A stretch of DNA of 23,839 nt from CAYVDH01 sp964450355 (GCA_964450355.1 CAYVDH010000033.1:1-23839), one strand, 5' to 3'. Positions 6,489-14,657 are shown, counted from the stretch's first letter. Translations and numbers: made by a program. Notes: a model not told the origin generated them from the sequence alone.

Positions 6489-7121
6489 TTAATTGTGGCT
6501 TAAATATTCAGCAACACCTTTGAAAGAGGCACTCATTGCTTCTTTGCCTTTTTCCCAATTGGCTGGACATACTTCTCCTTTTTCTTCTACGTGTTGTAAA
6601 GCATCTACCATTCTTAAGGTTTCTTCAACACTTCTGCCCAATGGCAAATGGTTCACTACTTGATGTTGCACTATGCCATCTTTGTCGATTAAAAACAAAC
6701 CTCTGAAGGCTATCATTGGTCCGTTTGCAATCAATTGGCCGTTGTCATCGTAATCGTAATGTCCAAATAAAACATCGTAGTTAGTGCTTATAGATTTTGT
6801 AGTATCAGCAACTATTGGGTAAGTAACACCTTGAATTCCGCCTTTATCTTTAGGCATTTGTAGCCAATTGTAATGGCTTTCTTCAGTATCAGTGCTGCAT
6901 GCTACTACTTTTACACCTCTGCTTTCAAATTCTCCTAAAGCAGCTTGAAAGGCGTGTAACTCAGTTGGACAAACGAAAGTAAAATCTTTTGGATAAAAGA
7001 ACAATACCACATGGTTTTTTCCTAAGTATTGAGATAAACTGAAGTTTTCTACAATCTCCTCGCCATTGATAACGGCTGGAGCATTAAAATTTGGGGCTTT
7101 TTTTCCTACTAATATTGACAT
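6489..7121 (-). CDS. 2-Cys peroxiredoxin (AhpC/TSA family)
   Basis: This cytoplasmic thiol peroxidase reduces hydrogen peroxide and organic peroxides. The peroxidatic Cys51 is in FTFVCPTE, with the expected Pro/Thr context. The resolving cysteine is Cys185 in GEVCPANW near the C-terminus. The length (210) suits a typical 2-Cys enzyme. In place of the GGLG motif of easily over-oxidised eukaryotic forms it has GGIQ, and the tail is EYLSHN without the YF motif, which suggests a robust bacterial-type enzyme. No AhpF-like reductase is adjacent. It lies 110 bases after prmA and is followed by a strong terminator. A TGCAAATTTGCA palindrome lies six bases before its ATG. Confidence 0.95.
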   Translation of the reverse strand: MSILVGKKAPNFNAPAVINGEEIVENFSLSQYLGKNHVVLFFYPKDFTFVCPTELHAFQAALGEFESRGVKVVACSTDTEESHYNWLQMPKDKGGIQGVTYPIVADTTKSISTNYDVLFGHYDYDDNGQLIANGPMIAFRGLFLIDKDGIVQHQVVNHLPLGRSVEETLRMVDALQHVEEKGEVCPANWEKGKEAMSASFKGVAEYLSHN

Positions 7122-7127
7122 AATGAG

Positions 7128-7139
7128 TGCAAATTTGCA
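7128..7139. promoter_or_regulatory. 12-bp perfect palindrome just before the peroxiredoxin start
   Basis: TGCAAATTTGCA is exactly self-complementary and ends six bases upstream of the ATG at 7121. On the minus strand it contains CAAATTTG, one base off the TAnnTTTG promoter element. It could be an operator overlapping the -7 box or a chance palindrome in AT-rich DNA. Confidence 0.3.
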
Positions 7140-7231
7140 ACAATTTATTCAATATTATTCATTGAATGTACAAATTTCATTATAACTCTAATTTATATTA
7201 TTAAAATTATTATTAGATTAATCAATAAAAC

Positions 7232-8080
7232 TTAAACCTTAGTAAATACAGCAGCTACCCAATTTTTTTTACTGATGTGATTCAAGTATTTCAGGTTGTT
7301 TTTTTCACATTCGAGTTTTATTTCATCCAAATCTTCGGTGTAAAAACCGCTTAATAGGAGTTCAGATGAATCTTTCATGCTCTCTGTGTAATAGTGAATA
7401 TCGGAAAGTAAAATGTGTCTATTGATGTTGGCAATCACTAAATCGAATTGTTTAGGGAATAATTTTAGTAAACCTGCATCGCCTAATTTCATATTGAAAT
7501 TATTGATTTTATTCAATTCAATGTTTTCTTGTGCATTTTCGTAACACCAACTATCGTTATCTACACCAATCACTTGTTTGCAACCAATCATGCAACACAA
7601 TATACCAAGTATTCCAGTGCCAGTACCCATGTCTAAAATCTCAAGGTTTTTTAACTCTTTTTTCAATAACAATTCAACCATCATGCTGGTGGTTTCATGG
7701 TGTCCAGTTCCAAAACTCATTTTGGGGTCAATGATGATTTGGTATTTGGCTTTTAAATCGGTTTGATGAAAAGTGCTGCGAATAAGGCATTCATCAGCAA
7801 TAACAATTGGTTGGAAATAGTGTTTTTCCCATTCTTCATTCCAATTTTTTGGGATAATGATATCGATGGTATAATCTTCATAACAAAGATTTTTTTCAAC
7901 CAATTCATCGGCCAATAATTTGATTTCTTCTTTGGTAATTTCATTTTCTGCCTTGTAAGCTTTTAATGCTTCGTCTTCGGCACTGCCTTCAAAACCAAAT
8001 TCAGATAAATACGCTGAAATGATTTCAATGTTTTCATCTATTGGTTCACAAACAGTCAAACTTAGTTCGTAGTAGTTCAT
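7232..8080 (-). CDS. prmA: Ribosomal protein L11 methyltransferase
   Basis: PrmA adds methyl groups to ribosomal protein L11 using S-adenosylmethionine. The 282 residues include an N-terminal substrate-recognition domain (about 1-110), then FGTGHHETT at 123-131. The SAM-binding motif I is DMGTGTGILG at 150-159, an acidic residue follows in GVDND, and the NINR motif is at 218-221. These are characteristic of PrmA. The ATG overlaps the kynU stop as ATGA (8077-8080), which implies translational coupling. This makes a kynureninase and a ribosome-modifying enzyme part of the same transcript. I know no functional reason for the pairing. Confidence 0.93.
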   Translation of the reverse strand: MNYYELSLTVCEPIDENIEIISAYLSEFGFEGSAEDEALKAYKAENEITKEEIKLLADELVEKNLCYEDYTIDIIIPKNWNEEWEKHYFQPIVIADECLIRSTFHQTDLKAKYQIIIDPKMSFGTGHHETTSMMVELLLKKELKNLEILDMGTGTGILGILCCMIGCKQVIGVDNDSWCYENAQENIELNKINNFNMKLGDAGLLKLFPKQFDLVIANINRHILLSDIHYYTESMKDSSELLLSGFYTEDLDEIKLECEKNNLKYLNHISKKNWVAAVFTKV

Positions 8081-9345
8081 TCGTGGTATTTTTTTAACAA
8101 TTCACCCAATTCATACACATCTTGAAAACTGTTGTATAATGGGACAGGAGCAAGTCTTATTACATTTGGATTTCTCCAATCTACAATGACTCCATTCTCT
8201 GTCAAGTAATCAAATATTTTTTTTCCGTTTTCTCCAGTTAGAATACTTAATTGACATGACCTTTCAGGGAATGCAGGAGTGATGATTTTAAACCCTAATA
8301 ATGGATTTTTTTGCATGGCTTCATTCAATGTTTCATCTAAATAGGCATTGAGTGCTTTTGCTTTATTTATCAATTGACTTATTCCTGCTTTTTTGAAAAT
8401 TTCTAATGACGTTTTATGAGCCGCCATACTCAATACAGGCGCATTGCTTAATTGCCAAGCTTGTGCCCCATCCATAGGAACAAATCCTTTTAACATTTTA
8501 AATCTTTCTTTTTCATCGTGCCCCCACCATCCAGCAAATCGTGGCAATTCATTGTTGTTCGAATATTTTTCGTGTACAAATGCACCACCTACACTGCCTG
8601 GGCCAGAATTTAAATATTTATAACTACACCAAGCTGCAAAGTCAACATCCCATTCGTGCAATTTCAACTCTATATTACCTGCTGCATGGGCTAAATCAAA
8701 ACCAGCTTTTGCACCTACTTCATGAGCTTTTATAGTGATGTTTTTAATGTCAAATACTTGCCCGGTGTAATATTGAACACCAGAGAAAAAAACAAGAGCT
8801 AATTGATCTTTGTTTTCTTCAATTTTATTGATGATGTCTTCGTGTCTTATGGAAAATTCACCTTCTCTAGGGCTTATTTCTATGATGGCATCATCAGGAG
8901 AATATCCATGAAATTTAACTTGTGATTCTACCAAGTACATATCGCTGGGAAATGCCCCTGCTTCCATGATGATTTTATATCGTTGTCCTTTTGGTTGATA
9001 AAAACTAACAAAAAGAAAATGAAGATTGCTTGTCAATTGATTCATGGCAACAACTTCAATGGGTTTTGCACCAACTACTTCAGCAAGTGTTTCACTTAAA
9101 AAATGATGATAAGAGAACCAAGGATTTTTACCTTTAAAATGAGCCTCAACACCCAGATTTCTCCAATCTATTAATTCTGTCAATATTGCATTTTCAACTC
9201 CTTTTGGTTGCAATCCAAGTGAATTTCCTGTAAAATAAAGACAATCTTTTCCGTTGTGTTGAGGGAAATAAAATTCTTTTCTAAATTCTTTTAGCTCGTC
9301 AGTGTGGTCTAATTCTAATGCTTTATTCATTATTTGTTCTGCCAT
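8077..9345 (-). CDS. kynU: Kynureninase
   Basis: Kynureninase is a pyridoxal-phosphate enzyme that splits kynurenine or 3-hydroxykynurenine into alanine and (3-hydroxy)anthranilate. The 422 residues are full length. The N-terminal YFTGNSLGLQPKG and the PLP-binding segment with Lys243 in SYKYLNSGPG are diagnostic, as is DLAHAAGN, which supplies the PLP-contacting Asp and His. No other kynurenine-pathway gene is in the window, so it cannot be told whether it serves tryptophan breakdown or NAD synthesis. It starts three bases after the stop of the membrane protein gene and ends overlapping prmA, so it sits inside a leftward operon. Confidence 0.95.
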   Translation of the reverse strand: MAEQIMNKALELDHTDELKEFRKEFYFPQHNGKDCLYFTGNSLGLQPKGVENAILTELIDWRNLGVEAHFKGKNPWFSYHHFLSETLAEVVGAKPIEVVAMNQLTSNLHFLFVSFYQPKGQRYKIIMEAGAFPSDMYLVESQVKFHGYSPDDAIIEISPREGEFSIRHEDIINKIEENKDQLALVFFSGVQYYTGQVFDIKNITIKAHEVGAKAGFDLAHAAGNIELKLHEWDVDFAAWCSYKYLNSGPGSVGGAFVHEKYSNNNELPRFAGWWGHDEKERFKMLKGFVPMDGAQAWQLSNAPVLSMAAHKTSLEIFKKAGISQLINKAKALNAYLDETLNEAMQKNPLLGFKIITPAFPERSCQLSILTGENGKKIFDYLTENGVIVDWRNPNVIRLAPVPLYNSFQDVYELGELLKKYHE

Positions 9346-9348
9346 TTC

Positions 9349-10797
9349 TTATTTTTTCAGTTGCCAAAGATAAACCCATTCTTTATTTTTATCGAGAACA
9401 CTGTCTGTTTTTTCATATTTTTTTTTGTAAAATCCATTGTGAGGCAAATGCCAATAGGTATAGGACGTAGAGAAATTTGTGATTAAATATTTTGGAGGAT
9501 TTTCACTTAATTCTTTCCATAATCTGTTTCTGTTCAAAATTCCTGTTGCATTGTCTTCAAAATGAACTCTGAGTGGCACAGGTAAAAATGCATGGTGTTT
9601 TTTGTTGCTCTTGATGTAATAAGGAACCGCATCAACAAAATCTATAAACAAAGTTCCGTCTTTATCTTCAGATAATTTTTTGGATATGGCATCGTGTTTA
9701 AATTCTGAAATTCGATATACTAAATTGACATCTCTTTGTTTGTTTAATGCGTAGGCACTTATCAATAACGATACATACAACAATGTCAATGGCATTTTGT
9801 TTTCAATGCTGAGTTTAATGATACCCAAAATGGAAATGAATAAAAATACGACTGTTGGAATTAAATAATGCCCAAACGAATAGGGGGAAATAAAGAATAG
9901 CAATAGAGATGCAGGTATGAAAGACAAGTACAATAAAATTTCTTTTCTTTTAGTTTTAAACAAAAGAATAGCAGCATAAATAGAATAAAAGAGCAAAGCA
10001 ATCAATGGCGCAATGATGGATTGAAATACCATGTTGATTTTCTCCGTATAATTTATTTTTTCACCCTTGCTCACGTATTCAAAATTGTATGCAATGGAGT
10101 CGATAAATCCAATAAAAGTACCTTGTAATAATAAAATGAAACTAAAAAGAATGCTAGGGATCAAAAATGACAACAATATCTTTTTGTTTTTGGATTGTAA
10201 CCAAATGAATACAAATACTATCAGAGCTAAAGGTAAAAATACCTCCTTGAACCAAATAGATATACCACAAAAAAAAGCTGAAAAATGTAAGTTTTTGATT
10301 TTAAACAATCGAAAAGGGTAATACAAACAAGTCAATGACAATATCAAACAAGCGCTAGCAAATAATTCGGTGCTCAATCCATCGCCTACAAATGAATGGT
10401 GAATAAACAAAACCAAAAACACGATTTCGGTAATGATGCTGATGATGATGGACTTGGTGAAATGAAAACTAATGAGGTAAAATCCTATGGAGAAGACCAA
10501 AAATAGTAAAAAGGTGATAATGAAATTGGCATAAATTGGCGAAGGAAATAAGAAATAAAAAAGCTCTAATACATAAAACACTCCGGGCATTTTATTTTCC
10601 CAAGCATCTAAATACAAAGTTCCCCCATGTAAATCTTTGTATGCTACAGCAGAAAAAATACCTCCATCGACATCTATAACACCTGGCTGAAAGAGATTCA
10701 ATACCAATCCAGTATTGACAACTATCATGGTAATTAAACCAAAATAAAAGTTGCTCTTACTGTTTAAGTTGATATTGCTTAATAAGTTGACTTGCAA
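9349..10797 (-). CDS. Integral membrane protein, GT-C glycosyltransferase-like
   Basis: The protein has 482 residues and about ten or eleven hydrophobic membrane segments. Near the N-terminus, DVDGGIFSAVAYKDLHGG and then YLDAWENKMPGVFY resemble the first periplasmic loop of ArnT/PMT-type GT-C glycosyltransferases (an acidic residue, then L-x-G-G, then a K-x-P-G). The C-terminal 100 residues form a soluble domain. Such enzymes use lipid-linked sugars on the outer face of the inner membrane; the acceptor here is unknown. The only plausible start is TTG at 10797, overlapping the phosphatase gene by 41 bases. The first ATG (24 codons in) would cut the first membrane helix. The stop lies three bases before kynU. 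Confidence 0.65.
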   Translation of the reverse strand: MQVNLLSNINLNSKSNFYFGLITMIVVNTGLVLNLFQPGVIDVDGGIFSAVAYKDLHGGTLYLDAWENKMPGVFYVLELFYFLFPSPIYANFIITFLLFLVFSIGFYLISFHFTKSIIISIITEIVFLVLFIHHSFVGDGLSTELFASACLILSLTCLYYPFRLFKIKNLHFSAFFCGISIWFKEVFLPLALIVFVFIWLQSKNKKILLSFLIPSILFSFILLLQGTFIGFIDSIAYNFEYVSKGEKINYTEKINMVFQSIIAPLIALLFYSIYAAILLFKTKRKEILLYLSFIPASLLLFFISPYSFGHYLIPTVVFLFISILGIIKLSIENKMPLTLLYVSLLISAYALNKQRDVNLVYRISEFKHDAISKKLSEDKDGTLFIDFVDAVPYYIKSNKKHHAFLPVPLRVHFEDNATGILNRNRLWKELSENPPKYLITNFSTSYTYWHLPHNGFYKKKYEKTDSVLDKNKEWVYLWQLKK

Positions 10798-11236
10798 GTT
10801 GCAAAGTTACTTCATTTAATAAATTAAACACATACTTAAAATCATTTTCATTGCCATAATAGGGGTCAGGTATGATTTTGCCTTTGTACTGGGTGTTTTC
10901 TGTGATCAATTGAATGCATGGATGATTGGAATGAATTTGTTTGACATCTCTAAGGTTGTTTTCATCCATTACGAAAATGTGATGAAAGTTGTCGAAGTCA
11001 TTTAAAGTAATTTGTCTTGCTCTGTGGGTCATGTTGATGCCATTAACAGAAGCGTTATTTCTGGTTCTGATATCCGCTAATTCGCCAGCATGCCAATTTC
11101 CTGTTCCGCACGAATCAACATTGAACAGTTCACTCACCTGTAAATCGTTAATGTGTTTTAAAAACAAAGCTTCTGCCAAAGGACTTCTGCAAATGTTTCC
11201 TAAACAAACAAATAATACACTAACTTGAGAGTTCAT
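10757..11236 (-). CDS. Low-molecular-weight protein tyrosine phosphatase
   Basis: This cytoplasmic phosphatase removes phosphate from tyrosine via a cysteine intermediate. The 159 residues begin with the P-loop CLGNICRS (Cys11 to Arg17, the C-x5-R signature). They contain the general-acid Asp124 in PDPYYG at the usual place. The length is typical. Its ATG shares one base with the stop of the small lipoprotein gene upstream (TAATG), and its end overlaps the start of the membrane protein by 41 bases. Family members often act with tyrosine kinases in polysaccharide export. No kinase is present here, though a GT-C-like gene follows. Confidence 0.93.
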   Translation of the reverse strand: MNSQVSVLFVCLGNICRSPLAEALFLKHINDLQVSELFNVDSCGTGNWHAGELADIRTRNNASVNGINMTHRARQITLNDFDNFHHIFVMDENNLRDVKQIHSNHPCIQLITENTQYKGKIIPDPYYGNENDFKYVFNLLNEVTLQLASQLIKQYQLKQ

Positions 11237-11358
11237 TACATGGTGCCCATGTCAACACGGGTTCCTCTTTTTCCATTGCATTTTTTTGGACCACCACAAG
11301 AGGCAATGACTAAGATGACTGTGATTAAAGCTAAGATGGAGATTTTACTTAATTTCAT
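11236..11358 (-). CDS. 40-residue lipoprotein
   Basis: An ATG at 11358 opens a 40-codon frame with a clean lipoprotein signal (hydrophobic run, then VIASC with Cys21). A 19-residue mature peptide follows, GGPKKCNGKRGTRVDMGTM after the Cys. Its TAA overlaps the phosphatase ATG as TAATG, the same junction used elsewhere in this window. A TATATTTG box lies four bases before its ATG. The short basic tail ending in MGTM resembles tiny lipoproteins that I recall from other Bacteroidota. Function is unknown, but the coupling and signal make it a real gene. Confidence 0.75.
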   Translation of the reverse strand: MKLSKISILALITVILVIASCGGPKKCNGKRGTRVDMGTM

Positions 11359-11362
11359 TTTA

Positions 11363-11370
11363 CAAATATA
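11363..11370 (-). promoter_or_regulatory. Putative -7 box TATATTTG for the small lipoprotein
   Basis: On the minus strand TATATTTG matches TAnnTTTG and is followed by TAAA and the ATG. A TTG lies 21 bases upstream of the box. If used, transcription would begin at or next to the start codon. The element sits in the 21-base gap after the secreted-protein gene. Confidence 0.4.
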
Positions 11371-11379
11371 AAGTTAATT

Positions 11380-12300
11380 TTAACGATTATGCAATTGCAT
11401 CACTCTTTTAATTTTTCCAGTTTTTAAATCGTACATCGAATTCGTTTTTATTTCGTCATTAATTACCATTCTGATAAAATAATACCTATGCGGGAATTGT
11501 GAAGCATCAAACTCGTATTTGATGTTGTGTGGACCTGGTTTTAAATGTCTATCTACAAACAGTTCTCTCACACACACATTGGCAGTATCAAACATAGCCA
11601 TTCTGATGTCACAAGTATCGGAATAATTGATGTTGTAATTGCCTGATATGGAAATTTTTGATACGTAAGTGTTTGAATAATAATTTCGGTGATAATCATC
11701 AGGAGCTGGAGGAGGAGGAAGTTTTTTGCCGGTTAATTTTGATAAAAAAAGTTGTAACTTTTTAGTGCTTGAGGTATCGTAACCTGATATATCTGCTAAA
11801 TCGTGGTTGTCAGATATGGTCCAAATGGCTCTTTGTGCCTCCATGTTGTTGTATAATTTATGAGAATAAAGATAATCCACTAGCGATTTCATTTTGCCTG
11901 AACTTTGTTTACCTATTGTGTATTTCATTGGCTTTGAACCCGGAGCTCCATCGTGCGATTCACAGCAATACCCATTCAAATTCTTTTCTATTCCTTTAGC
12001 ATTAGCCATTACTGGAATTTCAAAGTCTTTCACAATGATGATGTTTTGTAAATTGCTGTCTTGTGGGTAAAAGTACAAGCCCTTATCTATTTTTATAGTT
12101 AAGTTTTTATCTGTTAAATTAGTGATAGAAACGGAAATTGGGGTTTGAAAATGGGTGCTTTTTGAATTGTTTTTTATTTCACACGAAATTAATTTTTTGT
12201 CTAATGCTTGTTTTAAAGTCATGGTGTTTTCATCCATAAAGGAAAAACAACTGCAGCTTAATATCAATAAACTTATCAGGTTTCTAGTTTGGTTTGTCAT
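11380..12300 (-). CDS. Secreted protein with thioester-domain-like motifs
   Basis: The 306-residue product has a hydrophobic N-terminal signal (LISLLILSCSCFSF); Cys16 or Cys18 could be lipidated. The middle domain contains GYCCESHDGAP (Cys112-Cys113) and, 40 residues on, EAQRAIWTISDN (Gln156, Trp160). A Cys after Tyr followed later by Q-x-A-I-W is the pattern of the Cys-Gln thioester domains of Gram-positive surface adhesins. A proline-rich linker (LPPPPAPDD) leads to a C-terminal beta-rich domain with HLKPGPHNIKYEF, like FlgD/Ig-type modules. Orthologues of unknown function with the AIWxISD motif exist in Bacteroidota, as far as I recall. It is the first gene of the leftward block, facing a GNAT gene across 64 bases. 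Thioester formation is an inference. Confidence 0.6.
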   Translation of the reverse strand: MTNQTRNLISLLILSCSCFSFMDENTMTLKQALDKKLISCEIKNNSKSTHFQTPISVSITNLTDKNLTIKIDKGLYFYPQDSNLQNIIIVKDFEIPVMANAKGIEKNLNGYCCESHDGAPGSKPMKYTIGKQSSGKMKSLVDYLYSHKLYNNMEAQRAIWTISDNHDLADISGYDTSSTKKLQLFLSKLTGKKLPPPPAPDDYHRNYYSNTYVSKISISGNYNINYSDTCDIRMAMFDTANVCVRELFVDRHLKPGPHNIKYEFDASQFPHRYYFIRMVINDEIKTNSMYDLKTGKIKRVMQLHNR

Positions 12301-12315
12301 AGTACTATTTCCAAC

Positions 12316-12323
12316 GGTAATTT
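12316..12323 (-). promoter_or_regulatory. Weak promoter candidate for the leftward block
   Basis: On the minus strand TACCGTTG (close to TAnnTTTG) lies 15 bases before the ATG at 12300. A TTG occurs 21 bases upstream of it, so both elements are spaced as expected, but the -7 box has one mismatch. Confidence 0.3.
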
Positions 12324-12353
12324 ACATTCTTTTATTGTATCAATTTTAATTTT

Positions 12354-12361
12354 TATATTTG
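12354..12361 (+). promoter_or_regulatory. Putative -7 box TATATTTG abutting the GNAT start
   Basis: The TAnnTTTG match is followed by TAA and then ATGATG at 12365-12370, so a transcript started at the usual distance would have essentially no leader. ATTG at 12334-12337 is the nearest -33 candidate, at 16 bases. Confidence 0.45.
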
Positions 12362-12364
12362 TAA

Positions 12365-12787
12365 ATGATGTTCCATATCATTCAAGCTAATCAATCCCAT
12401 CTCGATGAAATAATGAACATCATAAAAATACTCACTTTAGATTCTTTATTAATTCATGAACATCAATTTTGTGTTGCTGTTGTAGAAAATAAGGTAATAG
12501 GTATAGGAAGAGTAAAAACAATCAATGGCATCAAAGAATTGTGTACTTTAGGAGTATTAGACGAATACAGAAACAAAGGCATAGGGACAGACATGGTGAA
12601 TTTTTTAAAACTGAAATGCCATTCACCCATTTATTTAGTTACAGATATTCCTCAGTATTTCTCTAAACTTGGATTTATAGAAACACAAGATTTCCCAAAG
12701 GAAATGCACCATAAACAAAAGTTGTGTTTACATGAATTGCAATGCCATAATCCTAAGGTAATGATTTATCACAGATTAGATAAGTAG
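12365..12787 (+). CDS. GNAT-family N-acetyltransferase
   Basis: The 140-residue protein is a single GNAT domain that would transfer an acetyl group from acetyl-CoA to an amine. The acetyl-CoA loop is seen as VLDEYRNKGIGTDMV (pattern R-x-x-G-I-G), preceded by the strand LCTLGVL. FSKLGFIE near the C-terminus is the typical GNAT closing motif. The substrate is unknown. Two ATGs are adjacent (12365 and 12368) and either may be used. It stands alone: a divergent gene lies on its left, and a 95-base gap with its own promoter box comes before the sigma-54 activator. Confidence 0.85.
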   Translation: MMFHIIQANQSHLDEIMNIIKILTLDSLLIHEHQFCVAVVENKVIGIGRVKTINGIKELCTLGVLDEYRNKGIGTDMVNFLKLKCHSPIYLVTDIPQYFSKLGFIETQDFPKEMHHKQKLCLHELQCHNPKVMIYHRLDK

Positions 12788-12819
12788 AAATTTTTTCTGA
12801 CATTTTGACGTATTTATTG

Positions 12820-12827
12820 TAATTTTG
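12820..12827 (+). promoter_or_regulatory. Putative -7 box TAATTTTG for the sigma-54 activator operon
   Basis: This TAnnTTTG match lies 55 bases before the ATG at 12883. A TTTG at 12804-12807 is only 12 bases upstream, closer than usual, so the -33 element is weak. Confidence 0.5.
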
Positions 12828-12882
12828 CAGAAAACTATTGCTGTAAATACAATACAAAGCATAAATTTGACTCACAATTTGA

Positions 12883-14133
12883 ATGGAACTTCAAACAATT
12901 AAAAATAGATTTGGTATCATTGGAAATTCACATGCACTGAATTTGGCTTTAGAAACTGCCATCAAGGTGGCACCTACAGACATGAGTGTGTTAATCAATG
13001 GAGAAAGTGGAGTGGGAAAGGAGTCGTTTTCAAAAATCATACATCAATTAAGCAGCAGAAAACACGGAAATTTTATAGCAGTAAACTGTGGTGCAATTCC
13101 AGAGGGAACTATAGATTCAGAATTGTTTGGTCATGAAAAAGGTTCTTTTACAGGAGCAACCGATTCAAGAAAAGGGTATTTTGAAACCACCAATGGCGGT
13201 ACTTTGTTTTTAGATGAAGTAGGGGAATTGCCATTGGGAACTCAAGCCAGGCTGTTGCGTATATTAGAAAATGGCGAATACATAAAAGTAGGTAGCAGCA
13301 AGGTTCAAAAAACAAATGTAAGGGTTGTAGCTGCTACAAACAGAGATTTGTTAGAAAGGGCAACACAAGGTAAATTCAGGGAGGATTTGTATTACCGTTT
13401 AGCAACAGTTCCAATTCGAGTTCCTAAATTAAGTGAAAGACCCGAGGACATCTACCTTTTGTTTAGAAAGTTTGTTTCAAATTTTGCTGAAAAAAACCAT
13501 TCTCCAATTATTCAATTGGATGATGAAGCACAGCATTTATTAAGTACTTATCCTTGGCCTGGCAACATACGACAATTGAAAAATGTCACTGAACAAATTT
13601 GTGTTTTAGAGACGGAACACAAATTAATCAATGCAAACACCTTGAAGAAATACTTACCAGTAGTGGAAAATTTTCTGCCAATGACATTTGGATTAAATAA
13701 CATAGACAATACTGGAAATAATTTGAGTGAAAGGGATATTTTTTACAAAGTATTGATTGACATGAAAAAAGATGTCAGTGATTTGAAAAAAATAGTGATG
13801 GGACTGATAGAAAACACTGGAAATCGCGAGGAGTTTATTAAAGAAAACAGCGACAGCATTAACCATGTACTTTACAACGATAAATCTGTCATAAATCCAT
13901 CTGAAAATCCAATCATCATTCCATACAACAAACCGAATAACAACCATCCTGGTTACATTGAAATACAGCCGATGGAAACCGAGTCGGATACTTTTAATAT
14001 CGCTGAACACGAACTCGAAATGATAAAAAAAGCACTGATAAAAAACAACGGAAAAAGAAACAGAGCTGCTAAGGAATTAGGCATTTCCGAACGAACACTT
14101 TACCGAAAAATCAAACAGTTTAATTTAGATTAA
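12883..14133 (+). CDS. Sigma-54-dependent transcriptional activator without receiver domain
   Basis: This AAA+ enhancer-binding protein would use ATP to open promoters bound by sigma-54 polymerase. The 416 residues start almost directly with the AAA+ domain: Walker A GESGVGKE at 40-47, the sigma-54 contact loop GSFTGA at 87-92 (Ser for the Ala of GAFTGA), and Walker B LFLDE at 108-112. A linker of about 110 residues with a probable coiled-coil stretch (DMKKDVSDLKKIV) follows. A C-terminal FIS-type helix-turn-helix is at about 375-416 (RAAKELGISERTLYRKIKQF). With no N-terminal receiver or sensor, control must come from a partner or expression level. It heads a tight cluster with lptE, a TPR gene and secG, an order I recall as common in Bacteroidota. 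Confidence 0.92.
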   Translation: MELQTIKNRFGIIGNSHALNLALETAIKVAPTDMSVLINGESGVGKESFSKIIHQLSSRKHGNFIAVNCGAIPEGTIDSELFGHEKGSFTGATDSRKGYFETTNGGTLFLDEVGELPLGTQARLLRILENGEYIKVGSSKVQKTNVRVVAATNRDLLERATQGKFREDLYYRLATVPIRVPKLSERPEDIYLLFRKFVSNFAEKNHSPIIQLDDEAQHLLSTYPWPGNIRQLKNVTEQICVLETEHKLINANTLKKYLPVVENFLPMTFGLNNIDNTGNNLSERDIFYKVLIDMKKDVSDLKKIVMGLIENTGNREEFIKENSDSINHVLYNDKSVINPSENPIIIPYNKPNNNHPGYIEIQPMETESDTFNIAEHELEMIKKALIKNNGKRNRAAKELGISERTLYRKIKQFNLD

Positions 14134-14657
14134 TGCCATCCATGAAAAACAGTATGAGACATTCCATATTCATTTTTTCACTGTTCTTATTAATGACAGG
14201 ATGTAAGTCTTGCAAATACAGTTTGTCTGGAATCAATATTCCCGCTGATGTCAAGTCTATAAGCATTAAATATTTTGATAACAAAGCCAGTTTGGTCAAC
14301 CCGTTGTTAAGTCAAAAATTTACTGAGCAATTGAAAGACAAATTCATTAAAGAAACCTCCTTGGCAGTAGTTGCTGAAGAAGGAGATTTTAAATTGTCTG
14401 GTTTTATTACCGAATACAAAATAGAATCAGTAGGTATAACAGCCAATACCGGGACCTCTAAAAATAGATTTACCATGTCTGTAAGTGCTGTTTTTGAATG
14501 CCCTAAACACAAAGAATTAAATTTTACCGAAACGATTTCGAGGTTTCAAGAATTTGATGCAAGTCAAAACTTCCAATCCATTGAAAACAGTTTGTCTGAT
14601 GAAGTGAGCAGACAAATAATACAAGAAATTTTTAATAAAATAGCGCTTAAATGGTAA
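14133..14657 (+). CDS. lptE: LptE-family LPS-assembly lipoprotein
   Basis: LptE plugs the LptD barrel that inserts lipopolysaccharide into the outer membrane. The 174-residue product has a lipoprotein signal ending in LMTGC (Cys24). A typical LptE-like start to the mature part follows: YSLSGINIPADVKSISIKYF (the Y-s-f-s-G...ip..vkti.i..f pattern of the Bacteroidota family). GDFKLSGFITEYKI and a C-terminal helix (LSDEVSRQIIQEIFNKIAL) also fit. The ATG shares its first base with the activator's TAA (TAATG), so translation is likely coupled. A second ATG at 14142 is possible. lptD is not in the window. Confidence 0.85.
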   Translation: MPSMKNSMRHSIFIFSLFLLMTGCKSCKYSLSGINIPADVKSISIKYFDNKASLVNPLLSQKFTEQLKDKFIKETSLAVVAEEGDFKLSGFITEYKIESVGITANTGTSKNRFTMSVSAVFECPKHKELNFTETISRFQEFDASQNFQSIENSLSDEVSRQIIQEIFNKIALKW

